A program made the translations under genes and the position numbers. Source: DATFLK01 sp035267815 (GTDB lineage Bacteria; Pseudomonadota; Zetaproteobacteria; Mariprofundales; Mariprofundaceae). Taken from it: a DNA stretch of 15,578 nt. This document shows positions 6,443-13,913 of the stretch, one piece after another. Below the pieces are notes generated by a model. The model had not been told where the DNA came from, did no database searches, and saw nothing but the letters and a program-made list of their open reading frames with translations. Numbering within the stretch: position 1 is the stretch's first letter; every line of letters starts with the position of its first letter. The stretch lies in assembly GCA_035267815.1 (NCBI GenBank), contig DATFLK010000135.1:1-15578 (forward strand), given 5' to 3'.

Positions 6443-7354
6443 ATGCACCTGACCCTGCGACAACTGACCGTTTTCGAAGCGGTTGTTCGTCACATGAACT
6501 ACTCCCGCGCGGCTCAGGAACTACACCTGTCACAACCGGCAGCCTCGATGCAGGTCAAGCAGCTTGAAGAAAATATTGGTCTTCCGCTCTTCGAACAGCT
6601 CGGCAAGAAGATCTTTCTGACCGAGGCGGGCCAGGAGTTGCTCCACTACGCCAGAACCGTCCTGCAGCAGCTTGATGAAGCGCAGACGACACTGGAAGAG
6701 CTCAAAGGATTGAGGCGCGGCACCCTGCATCTGACCATGGCCTCAACCGCCAACTACTTTGCCCCGCAATTGATTGCCGCATTCATGCGCCAGCACCCCG
6801 GCATCAAGATCACCCTGGACGTCACCAACCGCACGGGACTGTTGCAGGCTCTGGGGCAGAACCGTACCGATCTGGCCATCATGGGGAGCCCTCCCAAGGG
6901 GCATGACCTGACCGGCATCCCCTTCATGGACAACCCCCTTGCCATTATCGCCTCACCCAACCACCCGATGGCCCGGCGTAAAAAGATCGCGCTGTCGGAA
7001 CTGGCCGACGAGCCCTTCATCGTGCGTGAAAGTGATTCGGGCACACGTATCGCGACCGAACGATTCTTCGCCGAACACGACATCGAACTGGTGGCGGGCA
7101 TGGAGATGAGCCGTTCCGAGGCGATCAAACAGGCTGTGATGGCCGAACTGGGATTGGGCATTGTCTCCATGCATACCATCGAGATGGAGCTCGCCCTGAA
7201 GCGTCTTGCCGTCCTGAAGGTCGAGGATTTTCCCATCATGCGCCAGTGGTATATCGTGCATCGTCAGGGAAAACGCTTCGCCGCCATTCCGGAAGCCTTC
7301 AAACAGTTCGTCAAGGAGCATGCGCAGGAGCTGACCCGTCCACCCGGCCTGTAG
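6443..7354 (+). CDS. cbbR: LysR-type transcriptional regulator of CO2 fixation, CbbR
   Basis: CbbR is the LysR-family activator of CBB operons. It responds to metabolites such as RuBP, NADPH or phosphoenolpyruvate, depending on the species. The 303-residue product has an N-terminal winged helix-turn-helix (about 5-62; RAAQELHLSQPAASMQVKQL is the recognition region), a linker helix, and a C-terminal periplasmic-binding-like effector domain (about 92-295). I use ATG 6443 because GGAGGAG (6432-6438) lies just upstream and MHLTLRQLTVFEAV is the usual family start; the open frame reaching 6320 runs through the promoter region. It is divergent from cbbL with 198 bases between them, the standard arrangement in which one bound tetramer controls both genes. 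Whether it also controls cbbM, 6 kb away, is unknown. The family assignment is certain; the name rests on context. Confidence 0.93.
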   Translation: MHLTLRQLTVFEAVVRHMNYSRAAQELHLSQPAASMQVKQLEENIGLPLFEQLGKKIFLTEAGQELLHYARTVLQQLDEAQTTLEELKGLRRGTLHLTMASTANYFAPQLIAAFMRQHPGIKITLDVTNRTGLLQALGQNRTDLAIMGSPPKGHDLTGIPFMDNPLAIIASPNHPMARRKKIALSELADEPFIVRESDSGTRIATERFFAEHDIELVAGMEMSRSEAIKQAVMAELGLGIVSMHTIEMELALKRLAVLKVEDFPIMRQWYIVHRQGKRFAAIPEAFKQFVKEHAQELTRPPGL

Positions 7355-7372
7355 GATCACCTGCGTTTTATC

Positions 7373-7401
7373 TTGCTACCGGCTCAAAAAAGGCGTATCA
7401 A
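7373..7401 (+). promoter_or_regulatory. Weak candidate promoter for the oxygenase gene
   Basis: TTGCTA (7373-7378) and TATCAA (7396-7401), separated by 17 bases, match the sigma-70 hexamers at 4/6 each. They lie between the cbbR stop and the ATG at 7441. A TATAAT directly before that ATG (7434-7439) has no -35 partner. The gene could also be read through from cbbR, since I see no terminator in the 86-base gap. Confidence 0.22.
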
Positions 7402-7440
7402 ACACCGGTTCCACCACATGTCACCGCCAGAGCCTATAAT

Positions 7441-8100
7441 ATGAATTCAATTCCTTTCGACGGCACCATGACCGATACCGGCATCAAGGGTATCGTTGAC
7501 GACTTGGCCGAACAGGGCTGGTCCTGTCGCGATGGCCTTCTATCGAACGACATGAGCGATGCACTGAGGCAAGAGGCGTGGCAAGGATGGCATGCAAGCC
7601 GGTTTCGCCAGGCACGCGTCGGAACCGGTAGAACCAAGCAGCTCAGGAACGACATCCGTAACGATCATGTCCAGTGGCTCGATCCGCTATCGCTTACTGA
7701 GGCTCAGCAGCACTACTTCAATCTGATACGCGGACTGCAGAAGGCCATCAACCACGACCTGATGATGGGCCTGCACACCTTTGAGGGACATTTCGCCATC
7801 TACACACCGGGCGCCTCCTATACCAAACATCTGGACCAGTTCATCGGTGCCCATCACCGGGCCGTGACCAGCATCCTGTATCTGAACAGGGCATGGCAAC
7901 CGGCCGACGGCGGTCAGCTGCGACTCTATACCGATGAAAACGGGACCGGCGATCATGTGGACCTTCTGCCCCGACAGGGACGCATGATCACCTTTCTCTC
8001 CGGGCGATTCTTTCATGAGGTGCTGCCGGCAACGCGTCACCGCATCAGCCTGACTGGATGGCACAGCATACGCCCGCTAAACGGCGAGGGTCTATTCTAA
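7441..8100 (+). CDS. 2-oxoglutarate/Fe(II)-dependent oxygenase (prolyl-4-hydroxylase-like)
   Basis: The 219-residue product has the metal and cosubstrate signature of the superfamily. The iron ligands are H130 and D132 in KHLDQF and H192 in FFHEVLP, and R201 in HRISLTGW is placed to bind 2-oxoglutarate. The surrounding phrases (IRNDHVQWLD, TSILYLN, LLPRQGRMITFLS) are typical of small bacterial SM-20/prolyl-hydroxylase-like proteins. These use O2 and 2-oxoglutarate to hydroxylate a protein or small-molecule substrate, which I cannot name here. No signal peptide is present, so it should be cytoplasmic. The start is uncertain: ATG 7441 has no clear ribosome site, and an in-frame ATG at 7468 (MTDTGIKGIVDDL) is equally reasonable. 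It follows cbbR by 86 bases and ends 4 bases from the opposite-strand EI24 gene. A link to CO2 fixation is not implied. Confidence 0.85.
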   Translation: MNSIPFDGTMTDTGIKGIVDDLAEQGWSCRDGLLSNDMSDALRQEAWQGWHASRFRQARVGTGRTKQLRNDIRNDHVQWLDPLSLTEAQQHYFNLIRGLQKAINHDLMMGLHTFEGHFAIYTPGASYTKHLDQFIGAHHRAVTSILYLNRAWQPADGGQLRLYTDENGTGDHVDLLPRQGRMITFLSGRFFHEVLPATRHRISLTGWHSIRPLNGEGLF

Positions 8101-8104
8101 ACCG

Positions 8105-8806
8105 CTACAGGCGGCGGCTGAGGGCCACTACCGCCGCCGGCAGAACCATAATATTCAGGATCGGCATCATCATCAGCACGAATGCTGTACCGCCGAAGCC
8201 GAGATAGAACCATCGCCTCCGGGCCAGCTCCCGTTTGCGGGCGCCATAGTGCCAGCCACGGCGCGAGGCGGTCGTATCCATCAACTCGAAGTTCAGGAAG
8301 CGGACACCCGCATAGGTCCATACCACGGCCGCTGAAAGCTGCCCCACGACCGGAATGAACAGCAGGATCAACGTCAACACGCCGAACCCGACAAGGCCGA
8401 TCATGGGCTTCACGGCATTGACCAGACTCCGCATCATCAGCACGACCCAGGATGCCTGTGGCGCCTCGGTGCGGTTACCCTCCAGCGACTCGGTTCGCGC
8501 CGCCAGCTCGTCCAGCCACGGTGCGGCCGCCACCGATCCCAGCATGCTGAAGCTGACCACGCCGCTCATCACCGCTAGCACGAAAGCAACAAACCAGACC
8601 AGCCATGAGACAAGCTGCCAATACCATGCATCCCCCTGCGGTAGCCACAGATGCGCCAGATAATCGGTCAGCCAGAAGACACCGGCACCCAGTATCAGCA
8701 TCAGCACAAGCAGCAGCACCAGAATGCGCCACATCACCTGCTTCAACTCGGCATGTGCGAAGAGGCGGCGCATGCCGCCAAGCAGCGCCACACCGCCATC
8801 AATCAT
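8105..8806 (-). CDS. EI24/CysZ-family integral membrane protein
   Basis: The 233-residue product is an inner-membrane protein with hydrophobic segments at about 25-47, 62-91, 121-170 (broken by charges) and 200-228. The FELMD motif, the following RRGWHYGARKRELARRR stretch and the closing LNIMVLPAAVVAL segment are typical of the EI24 (DUF540) family. That family includes CysZ, the sulfate permease of cysteine synthesis. No sulfur-assimilation gene is nearby, so I leave out the cysZ symbol; many members are of unknown function. ATG 8806 is chosen because GGAGGAGGGTGAG lies immediately upstream; the open frame extending to 8887 runs through the preceding gene in another frame. It overlaps the end of the DUF2007 gene by 8 bases, so translation is probably coupled. 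Confidence 0.82.
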   Translation of the reverse strand: MIDGGVALLGGMRRLFAHAELKQVMWRILVLLLVLMLILGAGVFWLTDYLAHLWLPQGDAWYWQLVSWLVWFVAFVLAVMSGVVSFSMLGSVAAAPWLDELAARTESLEGNRTEAPQASWVVLMMRSLVNAVKPMIGLVGFGVLTLILLFIPVVGQLSAAVVWTYAGVRFLNFELMDTTASRRGWHYGARKRELARRRWFYLGFGGTAFVLMMMPILNIMVLPAAVVALSRRL

Positions 8807-9023
8807 GCTCACCCTCCTCCAGCCCCAGGTCGCGCAGCACCTGGACCGCTGCCGGCCACGCCTCCTCTTCCACCATGACGCGCGCATCCGTCACGCCCGG
8901 AAGCGGTAACAGCGATTGCATCCCTGCGCCATCGACCCGGCAGGCAATCCCGCGCTCCTGCAACGCCTCCGTCAGCGCGTGTAGCATGACCGGGTCGGCC
9001 AGCTCCTTCAGCAACTTTGCCAT
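8799..9023 (-). CDS. Small DUF2007-type protein
   Basis: The 74-residue soluble product fits the DUF2007 ('putative signal transducing protein') pattern. A helix (LADPVMLHALTEALQERGI) is followed by a short strand (ACRVDG), a loop with LLPLPGVTDARVMV, and a final helix ending LRDLGLEEG. Members resemble ferredoxin-like or ACT-like small folds and their biochemical role is not known to me. ATG 9023 follows TAGGGTG with about 5 bases spacing. Its stop overlaps the start of the EI24-family gene (8799-8806), so the two form an operon. It diverges from tldD, with 72 bases between the starts. The family call is from memory of the pattern and is moderately sure. Confidence 0.7.
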   Translation of the reverse strand: MAKLLKELADPVMLHALTEALQERGIACRVDGAGMQSLLPLPGVTDARVMVEEEAWPAAVQVLRDLGLEEGEHD

Positions 9024-9060
9024 GACGACACCCTAGGACGGCGATCGGCATGCGTCACGC

Positions 9061-9066
9061 TTGACA
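9061..9066 (+). promoter_or_regulatory. Consensus -35 element ahead of tldD
   Basis: A perfect TTGACA lies 30 bases before the tldD ATG at 9096. No good -10 is present at the right spacing (AACGAT at 9083-9088 is the nearest, 3/6). If used, transcription would start at or next to the ATG, giving a leaderless or nearly leaderless message. That would agree with the lack of a Shine-Dalgarno before tldD. This is weak evidence. Confidence 0.25.
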
Positions 9067-9095
9067 CACAGGGCTCTGCGTGAACGATTACCGCC

Positions 9096-10505
9096 ATGAC
9101 TCTTTCCGTTCCCCAATCGACCCTGAACAAGATGCTGGACCAAATGGTGCCGCCGAACGCGGACGATGCCGATCTCTACCTGCAATACAGCCAGTCGGAA
9201 TCGCTGGCACTGGAGGAGGGACGGGTCAAACACGTATCAGCCTCCACACATCAGGGCATCGGTGCCCGCGTCATCGTCGGCGAATCCGCCGGCCACGCCT
9301 ACACCGACCGACTTGAAACCCCGGCCCTGATGGAGGCGGCCAAAGCGGCGCGCGCCATCATGGCGACCGGTGAACGCCGCGCGCCGGTTGCGGTGCACGA
9401 CAGCACGCCACCGCAGCCCCTCTACAAAGCCGAAAATCCGGCTTTGGCTGCCAGCATGCAGGAACGCAAGGCGCTGCTCGAGCGGCTTGATGCACTGGCC
9501 AGAAGTCTGGACCCGCGCGTCAAACAAGTGTTCACCGATATCTCGGCCAGCTATTCGGACATCCACATCGTGCGCATGGACGGCGCCCATATCCACGATG
9601 TTAGACCGCTGGTGCGCCTGAATGTCAGCGTGATTGCCGAACAGAATGGGCGGCGCGAAACAGGCATGATGGGTGGCGGCGGACGCTTCAGCTTGGATCG
9701 TCTGCTGGCTGGCGAGGAAGCGGAACATATTACACGCGAAGCGGTGCGACTGGCGCTATTGAACCTCGAGGCCGTACCCGCTCCGGCCGGGCCGATGCCG
9801 ATCGTTCTGGGACCAGGCTGGCCCGGCATCCTGCTACACGAGGCGATCGGCCATGGACTGGAGGCCGACTTCAACCGCAAGGGAACCTCCGCCTTCAGCG
9901 GTCGCATCGGCGAACGGGTCGCCGCCAGGAGCGTGACGGTCGTCGACGACGGCACCATCCCCGAACGACGCGGTTCGCTGACGATCGACGACGAAGGCGT
10001 CCAGACCGGCCGGACCGTCCTGATTGAGGACGGCATCCTTACCGCCTACATGCAGGACCGTCAGAGCGCCCGACTGATGGGCATGGAGCCAACCGGTAAC
10101 GGTCGGCGCGAATCCTATGCACAACCGGTCCTGCCGCGCATGACCAATACCTTCATGCTGGCAGGGCAGGATGATCCGAAGGATATCCTCGGCTCGCTGG
10201 ACCGGGGCATCTACGCCGTCAACTTCGGCGGCGGACAGGTAGACATCACATCCGGCAAGTTCGTGTTCACCACCTCCGAGGCCTATCTGGTCGAAAACGG
10301 CGAGATCAAGGCACCGGTCAAGGGCGCGTCGCTGGTTGGGGACGGTCCCAGCATCCTCACGCGGGTCTCCATGGTCGGGAACGATCTCGCGCTCGACCCC
10401 GGAATCGGCACCTGCGGCAAGGATGGCCAGTCGGTACCGGTCGGGGTGGGCCTGCCGACCATCCGGGTCGACGAAATCACTGTCGGGGGAAGCAACCATG
10501 GCTGA
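9096..10505 (+). CDS. tldD: Metalloprotease TldD subunit
   Basis: TldD is the catalytic half of the TldD/TldE zinc protease. In enterobacteria this heterodimer degrades small unfolded peptides, matures microcin B17 and removes the CcdA antitoxin. The 469-residue product carries the HExxxH metal motif (H248, E249, H253 in LLHEAIGHGLEADF) and the conserved C-terminal cysteine C440 (GIGTCGKDG), which completes the metal site in this family. The C-terminal region also contains NFGGGQVDITSGKF, a conserved family block. Length is normal (E. coli about 480). ATG 9096 gives MTLSVPQSTL; no clear ribosome site precedes it. A start at 9080 lies in another frame and is not used. The stop overlaps the start of tldE by 8 bases, so both are made in one operon, whereas they lie apart in E. 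coli. Confidence 0.95.
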   Translation: MTLSVPQSTLNKMLDQMVPPNADDADLYLQYSQSESLALEEGRVKHVSASTHQGIGARVIVGESAGHAYTDRLETPALMEAAKAARAIMATGERRAPVAVHDSTPPQPLYKAENPALAASMQERKALLERLDALARSLDPRVKQVFTDISASYSDIHIVRMDGAHIHDVRPLVRLNVSVIAEQNGRRETGMMGGGGRFSLDRLLAGEEAEHITREAVRLALLNLEAVPAPAGPMPIVLGPGWPGILLHEAIGHGLEADFNRKGTSAFSGRIGERVAARSVTVVDDGTIPERRGSLTIDDEGVQTGRTVLIEDGILTAYMQDRQSARLMGMEPTGNGRRESYAQPVLPRMTNTFMLAGQDDPKDILGSLDRGIYAVNFGGGQVDITSGKFVFTTSEAYLVENGEIKAPVKGASLVGDGPSILTRVSMVGNDLALDPGIGTCGKDGQSVPVGVGLPTIRVDEITVGGSNHG

Positions 10506-11862
10506 TGCACCAGAGACCACAAGCATCACCACACTCGCCTCGCGCCTAGTGGATATGGCCAGGAAGCAGGGCGCCACGGATGCCGACGCCGTGGCCGTCA
10601 GCTCCCAAGGCGAATCAGTCCGCGTACGCCGGGGCAAGGTCGAATCGGTCGAGCGCGAGGATGCCCGGGGCATTGGCCTGCGTGCTTTCGTCGACCAGAA
10701 GGAGGGGCCGGCCTACGCCTCCGCCTCGACATCCGATCTCTCCGAAGAGGGGCTGCGGAAGCTTGCCGATCAAGTCGTGCAGATGGCCCGCATCTCGACA
10801 CCGGATCCGGATGCGGTCCCGCCATCCGGCGCCGATCATCCGGACGATGTTCCCAAATACCCACCGGTGACCGTCTGGAACCGCGAAGAATGCGAACGGG
10901 CGGCTCTGGCCTGCGAGGAGGCCGCGCTCGAATACTCGTCCGATATCAGCAACAGCGAAGGAGCCGAAGCCGGATTCGGCGGCAGCCATATCGTCTATGC
11001 CAGCAGCGACGGTTTTCTGGGTAGCTACCGCAAACATTCGACATCGCTCGGCGTATCGGTCATTGCCGGCCAAGGCGAGATGCAGCGCGACTACGAATTC
11101 GATCAGGCGGAAATCGCCGCCAAGCTACGCCAGCCCGAAGTGATCGGGCACAAGGCCGCAGAACGGGCTTGCCAACGTCTACACGCAGGCGGTCTCGCGG
11201 CCCGAAAATGCCCCGTGGTATTCGAACCTCGCGTCGCCGTCTCACTGGCCCGCCACCTCGCCTCGGCGATTAACGGGCGCGCCGTCCTGCAGCAGCGCAG
11301 CTTCCTGACCGAAGCCTGCGGCCAGCGCATCTTCCCCGAATGGGTCAAGATTACGGACGATCCGGCACATCCCAAGGGTATGGGCAACCGCCCCTTCGAC
11401 GGCGAAGGAACGCGCACGCATCCTCGCGACATCATCGAAGCCGGATGCCTGACAGGATTCCTGACCGACCGCTACGCCGCCAAGAGGCTCGGCGTGGAGG
11501 CCACGGGGCACGCCCGCCGTGGCCTCACCGGTGATATCGGCATCGGAACCAGCAACCTGATATGGGAAGCAGGCGGCACAAGCCTCGGACAGTTGCTGCG
11601 TGATATCGGCGATGGCCTGTTCATCACTGAAATGATGGGTTTTGGTGTCAATGGTGTCACGGGCGACTACTCTAGGGGGGCAGCGGGATTCCTCATCGAA
11701 AACGGTCAACTAACCCGGCCAGTACAGGAGATCACGGTTGCTGGAAACCTAAACGACATGTTCCGTCAAGTCATCGCGGCCGCCAATGATCTCACTTGGT
11801 TCGGCTCGGTGGCTACACCGACTCTGGCCATTGCCGACATGACGGTCGCCGGCACCACCTGA
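10498..11862 (+). CDS. pmbA: TldE/PmbA, non-catalytic partner of TldD
   Basis: The 454-residue product is the PmbA (TldE) half of the TldD/E protease. It shares the fold but lacks the HExxxH motif, as is normal for this subunit, and helps build the substrate cleft. Recognisable family blocks are RGKVESVEREDARGIGLRAF (about 45-64), the GEGTRTHPRDIIEAG stretch, the LTDRYAAKRLG helix and the closing phrases GAAGFLIENG and RPVQEITVAGNL. ATG 10498 is preceded by GGGGGA (about 7 bases spacing) and overlaps the tldD stop, so translation is probably coupled. No peptide-toxin, antitoxin or bacteriocin precursor gene is visible nearby, so a general peptide clean-up role is more likely than a dedicated maturation role. 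Confidence 0.94.
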   Translation: MADAPETTSITTLASRLVDMARKQGATDADAVAVSSQGESVRVRRGKVESVEREDARGIGLRAFVDQKEGPAYASASTSDLSEEGLRKLADQVVQMARISTPDPDAVPPSGADHPDDVPKYPPVTVWNREECERAALACEEAALEYSSDISNSEGAEAGFGGSHIVYASSDGFLGSYRKHSTSLGVSVIAGQGEMQRDYEFDQAEIAAKLRQPEVIGHKAAERACQRLHAGGLAARKCPVVFEPRVAVSLARHLASAINGRAVLQQRSFLTEACGQRIFPEWVKITDDPAHPKGMGNRPFDGEGTRTHPRDIIEAGCLTGFLTDRYAAKRLGVEATGHARRGLTGDIGIGTSNLIWEAGGTSLGQLLRDIGDGLFITEMMGFGVNGVTGDYSRGAAGFLIENGQLTRPVQEITVAGNLNDMFRQVIAAANDLTWFGSVATPTLAIADMTVAGTT

Positions 11863-11971
11863 ACAGGTATTTGAACGGCCTGAACGCCCGCTCGGACCAA
11901 TTGCCGGTTTCGAGGCCGCATCCATATTGCTAACATGGGCTTCAATTATTCGCCTTGGGGAGAGACGCATT

Positions 11972-12955
11972 TTGACATTTGACGTATACGGCGTGGGAAA
12001 CGCCATCATGGACCTTCAGGTCAGGTGCAGCGACGATTTTCTGCAGAACAACAATATCGAGAAAGGGATCATGACGCTGGCCGAAGAAGACCGACAGCAG
12101 TCCATCCTGAGTGCCCTGACCGATCATACAGTGCACTACTGTTCTGGCGGATCGGCCGCCAACACCATTGTCGGCATCGCCGATTTCGGTGGACGTGCCG
12201 CCTATGCCTGCAAGGTTGGGAAGGACGATTTCGGGCACCGCTATATCGACGAGATGCGCAGGCTCGGCATCACTGCTGAGATCGCACCGAGCAACGGACA
12301 GACCGGCACCTGCGTCGTACTCATCACACCCGACGCGCAGCGTACGATGCTGACCCATCTGGGCATCTCCGCCACCCTCTCCGCCGACGATATCGAGGCT
12401 CGGGAAATCGCCCGATCGAAGTATGTCTATGTCGAGGGCTATCTCTTTGCCGGCGACGAGACCCGACAGGCCGCCATGCGCGCCATCCGGCTGGCCAAGG
12501 AGCAGGGCGTCAAGGTGGCACTGACCATCTCTGATCCCTTCCTGATCGACATCTGCAAGGACACCTTCTGGGAGCTGATCGAGGGACCCGTCGACCTGCT
12601 TTTCTGCAATTTTGAAGAGGCCAAGTCCCTCACCGGCATGGATGACCCGATCGAATGCGCCCGCGTCATCCACCGTCATACCGAAAATGTCGCCCTGACG
12701 CTCGGCAAGAACGGTTCCATCATCATGCACGAGAACGAGGCTATCCCCATTGAAGGGGTCGAGGTGGAAGCGGTGGATACGACCGGTGCCGGCGACATGT
12801 ACGCCGCCGGTGTACTCTACGGTATCACCAACGGGTTCTCATGGCGGCAGGCCGGGCATCTGGGTTCGCATGCGGCCTCCCGGATCGTCTCGCAGCTGGG
12901 AGCACGCCTGGGACGCCGTTTCACGCCGGACGAGATCCACCAGCTGCTGAACTAG
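11972..12955 (+). CDS. PfkB-family sugar/nucleoside kinase (adenosine kinase-like)
   Basis: The 327-residue product is a ribokinase-fold ATP-dependent kinase. It has the N-terminal GGSAANT signature (59-65), the NxxE motif (N213, E216 in FCNFEEAKSL) and the second PfkB signature DTTGAGD with the catalytic base D275. The N-terminal VYGVGNAIMDL and the order of motifs resemble bacterial adenosine kinase-like proteins; ribokinase or another substrate cannot be excluded. I choose the rare start TTG 11972, 7 bases after GGGGAGAG (11957-11964), because it begins right at the conserved FDVYGVGN strand. An in-frame TTG at 11927 is less well placed, and no in-frame ATG precedes the conserved region. 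The carbonic anhydrase starts 8 bases after its stop, so the two form an operon. Confidence 0.88.
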   Translation: MTFDVYGVGNAIMDLQVRCSDDFLQNNNIEKGIMTLAEEDRQQSILSALTDHTVHYCSGGSAANTIVGIADFGGRAAYACKVGKDDFGHRYIDEMRRLGITAEIAPSNGQTGTCVVLITPDAQRTMLTHLGISATLSADDIEAREIARSKYVYVEGYLFAGDETRQAAMRAIRLAKEQGVKVALTISDPFLIDICKDTFWELIEGPVDLLFCNFEEAKSLTGMDDPIECARVIHRHTENVALTLGKNGSIIMHENEAIPIEGVEVEAVDTTGAGDMYAAGVLYGITNGFSWRQAGHLGSHAASRIVSQLGARLGRRFTPDEIHQLLN

Positions 12956-12963
12956 GAGCGGAC

Positions 12964-13584
12964 ATGCCTGCATCCATCCTGGACAAACTGCTCGACATCA
13001 ACCGCCGCTGGTCCAGACGGATGATGGAACAACAGCCCGACTTCTTCAAACGGATCGCCGAGGTGCATGAGCCCGAGTTCCTATGGATCGGCTGCTCCGA
13101 TGGCCGTGTCGGTCCCGACAAACTGTTGGAGCTACCGCCCGGATCGATCTTTGTCCACCGAAATATCGGCAATGTCTTCGCATCCAATGACCTCAACTGC
13201 CTTGCCGTGCTCCAGTATGCCGTCGAGGTTCTGAAGGTTCCCAATATCGTGGTTTGCGGACACTACGGTTGCGGAGGAATCCGGCAGGCCCTTTCCGAGC
13301 ACGGCGGAACCGCCATCGACATATGGACAGATCAGATTCGTGCCGTCCACCGCCGCTTCCGCGACGAGATCTCCCGGCTTCCCACTCCCGAGGCGCAGGC
13401 TGATCGCCTGACCGAACTCAATGTCATATGTCAGGTTGAAAGTATCTGCCATACCTCGATCATTCAGGAGGCGTGGGCACGGAGACAGCAGATCAATGTC
13501 ATTGGTCTGGTCTACGACATCCACGACGGTCTGCTGAGGTCCCTCGGCATCGAATACGGTCCACCCGGTCGCCAACAGGCCTGA
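12964..13584 (+). CDS. Beta-class carbonic anhydrase
   Basis: This zinc enzyme interconverts CO2 and bicarbonate in the cytoplasm. The 206-residue product has the full beta-class active site: C44, D46 and R48 (CSDGR), then H100 and C103 (GHYGCGG). The usual phrase is CSDSR, so the serine is replaced by glycine; the catalytic Asp-Arg dyad is kept. W41, three residues before the first zinc cysteine, and Y184 in LVYDIHDGLL match positions that form the inhibitory bicarbonate site in enterobacterial/Haemophilus enzymes, so allosteric control is possible. ATG 12964 follows AGGAG (12954-12958) with 5 bases spacing. It is co-transcribed with the kinase upstream. In a CO2-fixing cell it may supply CO2 to RuBisCO or bicarbonate to carboxylases; no carboxysome gene is in view. 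Confidence 0.95.
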   Translation: MPASILDKLLDINRRWSRRMMEQQPDFFKRIAEVHEPEFLWIGCSDGRVGPDKLLELPPGSIFVHRNIGNVFASNDLNCLAVLQYAVEVLKVPNIVVCGHYGCGGIRQALSEHGGTAIDIWTDQIRAVHRRFRDEISRLPTPEAQADRLTELNVICQVESICHTSIIQEAWARRQQINVIGLVYDIHDGLLRSLGIEYGPPGRQQA

Positions 13585-13642
13585 TCAACGCGTGCATCCA
13601 CCGTTGATGGGCGTCATAATAGACCATCCGCACCAATCAACG
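13584..13642 (+). repeat. Alternative inverted repeats ahead of the small membrane protein
   Basis: ATCAACG (13584-13590), CGTTGAT (13602-13608) and ATCAACG again (13636-13642) lie in the 69-base gap after the carbonic anhydrase stop. The middle element can pair with either outer copy. The second pairing would place a stem edge right at the GAGG ribosome site (13642-13645) of the next gene. A further short pair, GATGG/CCATC (13606-13610, 13624-13628), lies between. No U tract follows, so a terminator is unlikely. A regulatory role is speculative. Confidence 0.35.
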
Positions 13643-13653
13643 AGGTAGGACCC

Positions 13654-13899
13654 ATGCACACTTCCACACTACTGAAAATCGGTGCCATCGGCATGTTCAT
13701 TTCGGTACTGAGCGCTTTCGTACCGCTTCTCGCCGCCCTGTTCGGCAACGAAAACCTGAGCCAGTGGATGAGCGCCTATGTCAACGAAACGGGTGTCACG
13801 CTAGTGCTGATGTTTTTCGCCGGCATGATCATCTATGCCATGATCAAAAAGGGGCGGGAGAGGTACCTTGAGGAGACCCGCAATGGCCTCAAACGCTGA
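13654..13899 (+). CDS. Small two-helix membrane protein
   Basis: I do not recognise this 81-residue protein. It has two hydrophobic segments, about 7-30 and 47-63. The polar loop between them contains NENLSQWMSAYVNETG, and the basic C-terminal tail (KKGRERYLEETRNGLKR) should lie in the cytoplasm, so both ends are probably inside. ATG 13654 follows GAGGTAGGA at good spacing, which supports a real gene. It may be read from the kinase-carbonic anhydrase operon or from its own promoter in the 69-base gap, which holds inverted repeats. It ends 14 bases from the convergent gpmI gene. A small transport or membrane-anchoring partner is possible, but nothing in the sequence shows this. Confidence 0.8.
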   Translation: MHTSTLLKIGAIGMFISVLSAFVPLLAALFGNENLSQWMSAYVNETGVTLVLMFFAGMIIYAMIKKGRERYLEETRNGLKR

Positions 13900-13913
13900 T
13901 CACGGGTCCGGCC

